Part shown: one piece after another, positions 24,741-32,444 of the stretch
How the letters are laid out: each line of letters starts with the position of its first letter
How positions within the stretch are numbered: position 1 is the first letter of the stretch
Assembly: GCF_018224885.1 (NCBI RefSeq)
Contig: NZ_JAGTXB010000021.1
Coordinates: forward strand, 62,001-126,000
DNA: 64,000 nt
Source of the DNA: Chitinophaga hostae
GTDB taxonomy: Bacteria > Bacteroidota > Bacteroidia > Chitinophagales > Chitinophagaceae
Direction of reading: 5' to 3'
Made by a program: the position numbers and the translations under genes
Notes under the pieces: model-generated
The model's database searches: none
What the model was told of the DNA's origin: nothing
Seen by the model: only the letters and a program-made list of their open reading frames with translations

Positions 24741-25390
24741 CACTCAACAACATGCAAATCAAACTCGCCATAACAGACGATCACCTGCTGGTTATCAGCG
24801 GCCTAAAAGCAATGCTGGCGCCTTACCAGCACATTTCCGTCGTATATGAAAGTAATATGGCCGCCTCGCTGATGGCTGCCCTGCAGGTAACACAACCGGA
24901 TGTATTGCTGCTGGATATTCAAATGCCCGATATAGATGGAATGGAACTTTGCAAACAGGTAAGAAAAAAGCATCCCTCTATCAAGATCATTGCGCTAAGC
25001 AGTTTTATGGAATCTCATTATATCAAGCAGATGCTGCGGAACGGCGCCTCCGGTTATCTTCTCAAAAATACCGATCCTGATAAACTGATCACGGCCATTG
25101 AAAAAGTAAACGCAGGGGAACAGTTCCTGGACGACCTCATACAACAGCAGCTGCTGCAGGAAATGATCACCGGCCAGAAACGTTCGGGTTATGATATTCC
25201 GCTCACCAGGAGAGAAAAAGAAGTACTGAAGCTGATTGCAGAAGAACATTCCAACCAGGAAATTGCTGATATGCTTTACATCAGTTTACGTACGGTAGAA
25301 ACCCACCGGCTCAACCTCACGCAGAAGCTCGCAGTAAAAAACACTGCCGGCCTGGTAAAGGAAGCGATGAAAAGAGGGATTGTTGATTAA
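24734..25390 (+). CDS. NarL/FixJ-type response regulator (REC-LuxR HTH)
   Basis: A 218-residue two-domain regulator. The receiver domain has AITDDH near the start, phospho-acceptor D61 in LLLDIQMPDIDG, ALSSF and the conserved Lys in YLLKNTD. The C-terminal LuxR HTH, about 155-212, reads LTRREKEVLKLIAEEHSNQEIA and SLRTVETHRLNL. It is the partner of the kinase that overlaps its start; an in-frame ATG at 24752 is an alternative start just before the receiver. The TAA stop at 25388-25390 is directly followed by the first base of the 270-bp composite palindrome. Confidence 0.93.
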   Translation: MLTLNNMQIKLAITDDHLLVISGLKAMLAPYQHISVVYESNMAASLMAALQVTQPDVLLLDIQMPDIDGMELCKQVRKKHPSIKIIALSSFMESHYIKQMLRNGASGYLLKNTDPDKLITAIEKVNAGEQFLDDLIQQQLLQEMITGQKRSGYDIPLTRREKEVLKLIAEEHSNQEIADMLYISLRTVETHRLNLTQKLAVKNTAGLVKEAMKRGIVD

Positions 25391-25660
25391 AGCTTTTAGC
25401 CATTAGCTTTTAGCTTTTAGGAAAATGCAGCGGAATTTGTCTTGCCCAGGATTAGACTGATTTTGATGATTTAAAGGATTACATTTTTACAGGATAAAAA
25501 AAGATTAGCGAAGATCAAAGCGGGTATCTGCTTCTATCTTCGCTATTCTTTTTTAAAATCAGGCAAGAAAAAATCATCAAATCATCAAAATCAGTCTAAT
25601 CCTGGGCAAGACAAATTCCGCTGCATTTTCCTAAAAGCTAACAGCTAATAGCTAAAAGCT
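25391..25660. repeat. Composite nested palindrome joining two repeat families
   Basis: Arms of 82 nt (25391-25472 and 25579-25660) match with about three mismatches. The outer part of each arm is built from AGCTTTTAGC words and GAAAATGCAGCGG, as in the arrays at 5558 and 40634. The inner part is CTTGCCCAGGATTAGACTG with TTTTGATGATTT, as in the palindromes at 17400 and 36657. At the centre is a further imperfect stem of TTAGCGAAGAT and ATCTTCGCTA. It fills the whole space between the response regulator stop (25390) and the eboC stop (25665) and may terminate both. Confidence 0.92.
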
Positions 25661-25664
25661 GGTA

Positions 25665-26585
25665 TCACGTTACCGCGAAAAGCTTTCCGAGTATCAGTGA
25701 AACCGGTAAAAAGAGCAATACGATCAATGCAAAGGGCAATGTGGCGAAAGCTGCGATCCAGGCTACATTCATGGCGATCAGTGCGATGATGCCACCTTTA
25801 ACGGCTTTCCCGATATTGGGCCCGGAAGGATCTTTCATGGCTTTAAACAGCGGAACATTGATCATCACGGCAAAGAGCAGGATGAACGGAAGCGCTGTCC
25901 AGATGCGGTGATGGAGCAATGCGAGTACGCCCATGGTGGTGTATACCAGGGCATAACACGCGGCGGTGAGGCGTAAACTTTTTACGCTGCCGCCGTGTAC
26001 TTCTCCCCTGCTGATATTGGTAACGGCAGCGATGTAGAGGATGGGGATAAAGCCCATCCACCAATAGGCTGCCAGGGCATCGGGAACGATGCTGATACCC
26101 AGGAGCAGGTTCAGGCCGCGGCAGAGACCCATATTAAAGGGACCTAAGAGTCGTTGATGTTTTCCCCATTTGTCATAAACGAGGGCGCTCACTGCCACAC
26201 CGATGGCCAGCCAGCCGGAAAAACCAGTCAGGCGTCCTACTGAAAAAGCGGCAAGAATACCTACCAGCAGCAGGTAGCTGCCGAGGATAATTGCCTGATT
26301 TTTAGTGATCACACCGCTTGGAATGGGTCTTTCGGGGCGTTCTGCGCTATCCAGTGTTGCATCAAATACGTCATTGAATACTACGCCACCACCATACAAG
26401 CCAATAGTAGCGAGGCAAAGACAAACTACAGGCAGTGTAATATCCAGGGTGAGGGTGGCGAATGAAACATTTATAAAATAGCCTGAAATAGCCACACCAG
26501 CCAATATATCTGCTATTGCAGTAATAATGTTGGCTGGTCGCATCAGGCGTAAATATCCAATCAATTTGCTAACAATATAACTCAC
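25665..26585 (-). CDS. eboC: EboC: UbiA-like prenyltransferase
   Basis: A 306-residue membrane protein of the UbiA superfamily with about eight hydrophobic helices. The first Asp-rich site is NDVFDATLDSAERPERPIPS, the classical NDxxDxxxD motif, preceded by LRLMRPANIITAIADILAG. The second acidic loop is less typical, as in EboC proteins. UbiA enzymes move prenyl groups to an acceptor; the EboC substrates are unknown. The reading frame begins with GTG at 26585; the first in-frame ATG would remove the start of helix 1. It follows eboB by 54 bp. Confidence 0.9.
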   Translation of the reverse strand: MSYIVSKLIGYLRLMRPANIITAIADILAGVAISGYFINVSFATLTLDITLPVVCLCLATIGLYGGGVVFNDVFDATLDSAERPERPIPSGVITKNQAIILGSYLLLVGILAAFSVGRLTGFSGWLAIGVAVSALVYDKWGKHQRLLGPFNMGLCRGLNLLLGISIVPDALAAYWWMGFIPILYIAAVTNISRGEVHGGSVKSLRLTAACYALVYTTMGVLALLHHRIWTALPFILLFAVMINVPLFKAMKDPSGPNIGKAVKGGIIALIAMNVAWIAAFATLPFALIVLLFLPVSLILGKLFAVT

Positions 26586-26639
26586 CGTGTAATCAGGTTT
26601 TCATGGTTCATTGCCAGCAGAGACAAAGCTGTCAGGCCT

Positions 26640-27626
26640 TTACCGGATGATGGTCGTGTTTTTGTCGATTCGAGGTTGCTGTCCTCCGCGTAATATAGAG
26701 CTTCCGTTGAATTTTTCACTTTGATCAATATTTCGGGCAATATCAAAATCTGCTTCATTTATCTGGCCGCTCTGCGCGAAGGCTTTTACAGCATTGGTGT
26801 AAGTTACCAAATGAATGTCATTCAAGTCAATACCACTTTCGTGCATTAAAGCGGCTGTTTTAGGAACGGCGAGGGGATCGCTGATACCCCAGTCAGCAGC
26901 GGAGTTGACCATAATCCGTTCGCTTCCGTACTGTTTTACCACGGCTACCATACGTTCGTTACCCATTTTGGTGAACGGATAGATGGTAAACGCAGCCCAG
27001 AAGCCACGATCCAGCACTTCTTTCACTGTTTCTTCGTTATTATGGTCTACAATGATCATGTGAGGCTCCAGTCCGTGCTCCAGCGCTATATCCATGCTGC
27101 GTTGGGTACCTTTTTTCTTATCGCGGTGCGGGGTGTGGATCTGCACCGGTAAACCGGCTTCTTTAGCCAGTTCCAGCTGGGCCCGATAATATTTTTCTTC
27201 CAGGGCGGTTTGGTCATCGAAACCGATTTCGCCCACGCCTACCACGCCTTCTTTATAAATGAACTGTGGCAGAATTTCCATGACAGCTTCTGCCAGCTTT
27301 TCATTGTTGGCTTCTTTTGAATTAAGGCCAATAGTGCAGTAATGTTTAATGCCGAACTGCGAAGCGCGGAAACGTTCCCATCCCAACAAGCTGCTGAAAT
27401 AATCGCGGAATGTGTCTACGCCGGTTCTTGGTTGTCCTAACCAGAAAGCCGGTTCAATGATCGCCACCACACCGGCATCCGCCATTGCCTGGTAATCGTC
27501 TGTCGTACGCGCCGTCATATGTACATGCGGATCAAAGAAGCGCATGCCTTTTATACTGTTAAGAAAAGCGGGTGTATAAGTGAGGGGTTGAAGATCTTTC
27601 TCTGTTAAGTCATGAATTCCGCACAT
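26640..27626 (-). CDS. eboB: EboB: TatD-like metal-dependent hydrolase
   Basis: A 328-residue amidohydrolase-like TIM-barrel protein. The metal-binding DPHVHM is at residues 32-37. Further ligand candidates are GVGEIGFDDQ, QIHTPHRDKKKG, IIVDHNNEET and SAADWGISDP. This order matches the TatD-like EboB proteins of ebo clusters. The physiological substrate is unknown. The gene lies between eboA (23 bp upstream) and eboC (54 bp downstream), all on the minus strand. The cysteine-containing N-terminal stretch before the barrel is short and not a signal peptide, so the protein is cytoplasmic. Confidence 0.9.
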   Translation of the reverse strand: MCGIHDLTEKDLQPLTYTPAFLNSIKGMRFFDPHVHMTARTTDDYQAMADAGVVAIIEPAFWLGQPRTGVDTFRDYFSSLLGWERFRASQFGIKHYCTIGLNSKEANNEKLAEAVMEILPQFIYKEGVVGVGEIGFDDQTALEEKYYRAQLELAKEAGLPVQIHTPHRDKKKGTQRSMDIALEHGLEPHMIIVDHNNEETVKEVLDRGFWAAFTIYPFTKMGNERMVAVVKQYGSERIMVNSAADWGISDPLAVPKTAALMHESGIDLNDIHLVTYTNAVKAFAQSGQINEADFDIARNIDQSEKFNGSSILRGGQQPRIDKNTTIIR

Positions 27627-27649
27627 ATCAAATCAGTTTAAGTAGTTTA

Positions 27650-28549
27650 TTATTTTATTATTTTTTTTGCCACGGTATCCCAGGTGAGGCTACCGGCCTG
27701 TATTTCAGCCAATAGTGATGGCGACTGACCGAGTAAATCGCGGGCAGGCGCGTAGCTGCTTTGTGCACATACCAGTGCAGCGGCTTCTTTTTCCACAGTA
27801 TCCAATGAATGCCAGATCCGGGTGATATCAGGGAAGTTGGCAGTATCCACAAACTTCACCAGCAGGCGCCATTGCATGGGATCTACTGTTCTGCCGGCGG
27901 CCCAGCGTTCGTGGGCAAAATCCACGAGGATACCTGTCAGCGCGGCATTGGCCCGTTCATCGAGTCCATGTATCAGGTGAAGCGGTTTATCGGTGAAGAT
28001 CGCTTTCATCACCAGCTGATTCCAGGCCGGCTCTGAAAGATATTTTGCGGGATATGGATTGCGCAACATAATAGCTTCCTGCACGATGCCGATGTTGGAC
28101 CTGATGCCTTCGGAAGTACGGGCAACCCATTCTTCCGGCCATGGCAGCAGGGGCAGCGCGCTGTATAAAGCGGCCAATTCGTTCATTTCCGCGGCGTTGA
28201 ATAGCTTTTCCAGGGTGTCCAGGTAAACCGATTTATCTGATACCGGCAATTGAAGGAGCCACCAAACCCTGGCAAGGCGGTCTAACGTCCAGCCATGTAC
28301 GAAAAAAGACGGCAGCAGCGTCTGCAGCTGTTCATTTTCCGACGATGAAAGGGTAATGATTTCTTTACCTGTGAAACGTGGAATAGCTGTAAAAGTTTGA
28401 TTGAACTGCGGGATGGCACCGGTTTGTTGCTGTAACTGCAAACGTTGTTGCAGCCAGTTGTTTCCTTTTTCGTTACCGTTGGTTCTGATGATCGTACTTA
28501 GCAGCGTGTTCACTTTATCCTGATCGTATACATATTCAGCCACTGACAT
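27650..28549 (-). CDS. eboA: EboA domain protein
   Basis: A 299-residue helical protein of the EboA family, whose function is unknown. Visible features are the N-terminal KVNTLLSTIIRTNGNEKGNNWLQ, a middle block VWWLLQLP and LFNAAEMNELAALYSALPLLPWPEEWV, and the late VLDFAHERWAAGR-type segment (here ILVDFAHERWAAGR). There is no signal peptide or membrane helix. It is the first gene of the eboA-eboB-eboC unit. Its identity rests on family features together with the gene order, which is the canonical ebo order. Confidence 0.87.
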   Translation of the reverse strand: MSVAEYVYDQDKVNTLLSTIIRTNGNEKGNNWLQQRLQLQQQTGAIPQFNQTFTAIPRFTGKEIITLSSSENEQLQTLLPSFFVHGWTLDRLARVWWLLQLPVSDKSVYLDTLEKLFNAAEMNELAALYSALPLLPWPEEWVARTSEGIRSNIGIVQEAIMLRNPYPAKYLSEPAWNQLVMKAIFTDKPLHLIHGLDERANAALTGILVDFAHERWAAGRTVDPMQWRLLVKFVDTANFPDITRIWHSLDTVEKEAAALVCAQSSYAPARDLLGQSPSLLAEIQAGSLTWDTVAKKIIK

Positions 28550-28984
28550 ATCCTGTTTAAAACAATAATGCTGATTTCACAATAAAATTAACCCCTAATA
28601 ACGGGATTTTCAGAATTCAGCTGTTTTTTTATGATAGGTGGCAAAAATTGAATATTAAACCGTTCACATCGGGGGTTGAGCGATCAGGTGTATAAAATAA
28701 AAGAGAGGCATTACTGCCTCTCCTTCCGCCATTCTAAAACCTGATTATGCATCAGGATATCTTTATACCACCGGGCCATTGACGGCAGGCACAGTGCAAT
28801 AAGGTATATATTGGGAAAACGTTGATCAAGAACGGTTTTACATTAAAGATCAAAAATATATGAGTGCTTTTCTCCCTTCTTTCGATCTCCTCTGAGATAA
28901 TAATGTACGCAGCAATAAAAATACGGCCGTAAGATACATATTTCTCGTTTCATTCCAAATAAACAAACCATTTTTACGTTGCAA
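28550..28984. other. 435-bp gap upstream of eboA
   Basis: A/T-rich, with no coding sequence I can support. It holds the eboA promoter (minus strand) and the terminator at 28692-28722. A small inverted repeat CCTGAT-TATGC-ATCAGG is at 28740-28756. Confidence 0.5.
28692..28722 (-). terminator. Terminator upstream of eboA
   Basis: On the minus strand GAGAGGCA-GTAA-TGCCTCTC is an 8-bp perfect stem (28703-28722) followed by TTTTATTTTATA. It would end transcription from the cytochrome/FG-GAP gene about 260 bp upstream and insulate eboA. Confidence 0.75.
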
Positions 28985-30505
28985 TTATTGCTTTGATTTG
29001 TTCTGTAATACTATAAAGGGCTGATACTCTTTCCAGTCCGGCTTATAATGATCGAGTATGATAAACCCTTGCGCATAGTTTCCTAGTACTATATCCGGAT
29101 CACCATCCTGATCATAATCTTTTACATCCATACAAATCCAGCGTCCTTCCTGTTCTATAGGTGGTGCATGTGGTGTAAATGTAAGCGGTGTATTGCCTCC
29201 TTCAAAAAAGATAAATTTCTCGGATGGATTGTGTTCAAAATCCGCGAAAAAGGCAATGGCAGCGATATCTGGCTTCCCATCCTGATTAAAATCTGCTGCT
29301 ACAGCTTTTGTACATCCGTTCACCGGATAATGCCAAACCTGCTTGTAATGATTATTCCCTTCATTCAAATAGACGTATAAACCGTGGTAAGGTTTAAGCA
29401 CCATAGAAAAATCTGCATTATCTCCACAGGTATATAGTATATCCGGTTGTCCATCTCCATTAAAATCGGTCAGTTGAAAACTGGTAGAACCGAACAGGGG
29501 CGGAAATCTCAGGAGATTTTTTGATGTAAACCCTCCTTTCTTATCATTTTCAAATAACCAGATACCTTCATCCCCGGCGGCGAACAAAGCCATAATATCC
29601 GTATAGCCGTCATGGTTAAAGTCGCCCGTTTCTGCGTGAATAGCGCCGGGCACTTCCTGGATGGGCCGTTGCTGATAACTGTGATCCGGCAGCTGTTTAA
29701 GCCAGTAGAGTCCTCCCTGGTTATGGCCAAAGGCGCATACCAGCAGGTCGGTGAGCCCGTCTTTATCAAAGTCTGCTTCCAGTGTTTGCACAGGACGTTT
29801 CAGGAAGGCCATGATGTCGGCCTGTTTGCGGTCCTGGTTGCGGAGATTTACGCGGGTAATGATGCCGGCAGGGGCATCCAGCGCGCGCATATTTCCTATT
29901 TCTGTGAGTATTGCCTGTTGTGTGCCGGCGCTGTCTTTTGTAAAAAGAAGATCCACTGCCGGTGAGGGCAGTTTCCTGGAGCTGACAGGCCGGAAGTTTT
30001 TATCCCAGCAGGTCAGCGTACCGGTCAGCGCATCGCTGGTCACCAAACCGCTGTCTGCCACGTTAAACGCCACCAGCGTTGTTCCAACGGGAGCGCTGGA
30101 GTCTTTTATTTCAGGATATTTTATGGAAAAAACAGACCAATCATGCTGTAAAGGTGGTGATGGTTTTCCGGGTACCAGCTGTTTGGGAGCGGCCTCCCTG
30201 TAGTAGTCCACCAGCGTTTGCCAATCTTTGATAGAAATAAGCCCTGGTTTTTCACCCGGCATAGGAGGATAGTACTCATGTTCCCCCCATACCTTGATGC
30301 CTAATTTGGGGGCCATAGCGGGCAATACGTGGTTTATCCAGGTATCCTGGTCAAGCATGGCTGGAGATACCGGCAAATGACAACCGGAACAATATTTATC
30401 TGCCAGTACTTTTCCTGTTTCTTCTTTGGTGGGTGTATGACAGCTGCTGTTGAGCGCGATGCCGGAGCTGATGATAAATAATAGTGTCAGGCAATATCGA
30501 TTCAT
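28985..30505 (-). CDS. Exported c-type heme plus FG-GAP/VCBS repeat protein
   Basis: About 506 residues. The N-terminus MNRYCLTLLFIISSGIALNS is a signal peptide, with Cys22 as a weak lipobox candidate. A cytochrome c motif CSGCH follows at about 39-43 (heme Cys39, Cys42, His43). From about 120 to the end there are VCBS/FG-GAP-type beta-propeller repeats with calcium-loop motifs such as DFDKDGLTDLL, DFNHDGYTDIM, DFNGDGQPDIL, DFNQDGKPDIA and DYDQDGDPDIV. I use the ATG at 30505, because the one at 30547 adds 14 residues before the signal. It lies after the susCD2 terminator. A role in redox or polymer oxidation is only a guess. Confidence 0.85.
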   Translation of the reverse strand: MNRYCLTLLFIISSGIALNSSCHTPTKEETGKVLADKYCSGCHLPVSPAMLDQDTWINHVLPAMAPKLGIKVWGEHEYYPPMPGEKPGLISIKDWQTLVDYYREAAPKQLVPGKPSPPLQHDWSVFSIKYPEIKDSSAPVGTTLVAFNVADSGLVTSDALTGTLTCWDKNFRPVSSRKLPSPAVDLLFTKDSAGTQQAILTEIGNMRALDAPAGIITRVNLRNQDRKQADIMAFLKRPVQTLEADFDKDGLTDLLVCAFGHNQGGLYWLKQLPDHSYQQRPIQEVPGAIHAETGDFNHDGYTDIMALFAAGDEGIWLFENDKKGGFTSKNLLRFPPLFGSTSFQLTDFNGDGQPDILYTCGDNADFSMVLKPYHGLYVYLNEGNNHYKQVWHYPVNGCTKAVAADFNQDGKPDIAAIAFFADFEHNPSEKFIFFEGGNTPLTFTPHAPPIEQEGRWICMDVKDYDQDGDPDIVLGNYAQGFIILDHYKPDWKEYQPFIVLQNKSKQ

Positions 30506-30571
30506 TCTTGGTTGATCTGTCATCAGGAAAATAATTTTAGCGGGCATTCTAAAGTACTAAAAATGTCCGCA

Positions 30572-30612
30572 CAAAAAATGAATGCAGCGAAATGATCGCT
30601 GCATTCATTTTT
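30572..30612 (-). terminator. Terminator after susD2
   Basis: A 16-bp perfect stem (AAAATGAATGCAGCGA at 30575-30590 and its complement at 30595-30610) with a 4-nt loop, followed on the minus strand by TTTTGT. The ATGCAGCGA core is also found in the repeat arrays at 5558, 25391 and 40634. Confidence 0.8.
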
Positions 30613-30633
30613 ATGGAAAGCTCAAAAGTGTTA

Positions 30634-32412
30634 TTAGTAGTTCGGGTTCTGATCCAATACTCTTTCCCCTCCTATGATAGTCAGGTCAATCTGACGTTGG
30701 GGAACCGGGAAATATTCATTCTTCCCTTTTGTAAAATGTCCGCCTCTCAGGTCAGTGGTGATAGCTGATTCATAGGTAATGAAAGCATTCAATGCCGCAT
30801 CCGCGATGCCCCAGCGTACCAGGTCGAAGAAGCGGTGGCCTTCTGTAGCCAATTCCAGTTTGCGTTCAAAATAAATGGCTTTCAACGCAAAATCTTTGCT
30901 GGCAAAAGTGGTGGCATACCTGCCAATTTTATAGTTAGCGGCCATTTTGGTGGGATCAAATCCTTGTAAAGGTTTTGTATCATCCTTGTATTTGTGCAAC
31001 CAGTTTTCCGGGTGGTTGATCATACGATCGCGGATCTGGTTTACCAAAGCGGTAGCCCCTGGCAGGTCGCCGGTTTGTGCATGGCATTCGGCCGACATCA
31101 GTAATACGTCAGCGAAGCGGATCAGCAGCACATTAATAGCGGAACCTGGCGCCCAGGAGTGTGCATCTTTGTATTTATCCTGGTTAAACTGCCAGTACAC
31201 CATTTTTTTAGGAGCATAAGGACCTGCATAAGCCTGGTCTCTTATCCAGCTGGCGCCCGGGTGATTTCCCCAGTCGTGGTACGGTAGTCCGCGACGACCT
31301 ACGGTCCAGTCGAGACGAGGATCCAGTGTGCCTGTTTCCGGTACAAATGCAGTGGAAGATAAAATTCCCTGGTCATTTTTCACCGGGGTGGTATTATAAT
31401 TATCCAGGTCAGGCAAACCGGTGGTGGCGTTGGTACGATAAGAATTGACCAGGTCTTGCGTAGGCTGATAAAATCCGCAGCAGCCGAAAGGGCTGTTGTA
31501 AGGGAAGTTCAGCATTTCGCCCTGGTTAGCATTGGCAATGGTATTGGTACCATCGTTGGCGGTCATTTGAATAGCGAATACTGACTCAGAATTATTCTTC
31601 TTGGCAGCATCAAAATTATCCTCAAACGCATCGGTTAATTTATACTTAATGCCGTTGGAAGTAACACCGGAAGTAATAGCCTGATCAAACAGCGGCATTG
31701 CTTCGGTATATTTTTTCTGATAGAGATAGGTTTTAGCCAGGTAGATCTGCGCTGCCCATTTATTTGCGCGCGCCACATCGCTTTGTGTAGGAGGCAGATT
31801 ATCTGTAGCAAATTTGAAATCTGCTTCAATGAATGGCCAGATCTCCTTGTCATTTTTGATACGTGGATTTAGCGTAGTGTCGGAGATATAAGGCACTTTA
31901 TTGAACATCTTTCTCAGTTCGAAATAGTAGTGACCGCGCAGGAAACGGGCTTCTGCTTCCACCTGTGTTTTTTCAGCGGCGCTCATATCAGTTGCCTCTT
32001 TCAATTTTGACAGCACTGTATTGGAACGGGTTACCCCTTCATACACAGCTCTCCATTTGGTATTAAAAAAACCGTTGCTGGCATCTACTGTAAATTTCGC
32101 GATAGGGTCGATACCTGGCTGGTCGCCACTGAAGCTTCCTTTATGCGCATCGCCACCGGCCACGCTGCCATAGATCCAGTTGGTAGGAGATGCTTCCCAG
32201 GGCCCACCGCCGCCAAGGGCAGCCTGCGCCGTTTGCTGACCATCGAGGGCCGCGTAAGCACCTATCAGTAAATAATTAATACCGGCTTTATTTGCCACAA
32301 TTTCATCACTGAGTGATCCGATAGGATCCCTTTCCAGGAAGCTTTTCTTACAAGCACTTATTCCTACTGTTGCCAGGGCAAGAACTACACTTAAATATCG
32401 TAATGTTTTCAT
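30634..32412 (-). CDS. SusD/RagB family lipoprotein (pair 2)
   Basis: About 592 residues. The ATG at 32412 gives MKTLRYLSVVLALATVGISAC, a clean lipoprotein signal; three codons upstream the frame opens only with TTG. SusD features follow: EARFLRGHYYFELRKMFNKVPYI near 155, QIYLAKTYLYQKKYTEAM near 220, LLIRFADVLLMSAECHAQTG near 440 and the C-terminal ERKLELATEGHRFFDLVRWG with PVPQRQID and LDQNPNY. It starts 32 bp after susC2 and ends at a terminator. No glycosidase is attached to this pair, so the ligand cannot be guessed. Confidence 0.95.
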   Translation of the reverse strand: MKTLRYLSVVLALATVGISACKKSFLERDPIGSLSDEIVANKAGINYLLIGAYAALDGQQTAQAALGGGGPWEASPTNWIYGSVAGGDAHKGSFSGDQPGIDPIAKFTVDASNGFFNTKWRAVYEGVTRSNTVLSKLKEATDMSAAEKTQVEAEARFLRGHYYFELRKMFNKVPYISDTTLNPRIKNDKEIWPFIEADFKFATDNLPPTQSDVARANKWAAQIYLAKTYLYQKKYTEAMPLFDQAITSGVTSNGIKYKLTDAFEDNFDAAKKNNSESVFAIQMTANDGTNTIANANQGEMLNFPYNSPFGCCGFYQPTQDLVNSYRTNATTGLPDLDNYNTTPVKNDQGILSSTAFVPETGTLDPRLDWTVGRRGLPYHDWGNHPGASWIRDQAYAGPYAPKKMVYWQFNQDKYKDAHSWAPGSAINVLLIRFADVLLMSAECHAQTGDLPGATALVNQIRDRMINHPENWLHKYKDDTKPLQGFDPTKMAANYKIGRYATTFASKDFALKAIYFERKLELATEGHRFFDLVRWGIADAALNAFITYESAITTDLRGGHFTKGKNEYFPVPQRQIDLTIIGGERVLDQNPNY

Positions 32413-32444
32413 TTTTCTCAATTTTGCTTTTCAGGAAAAAATTA

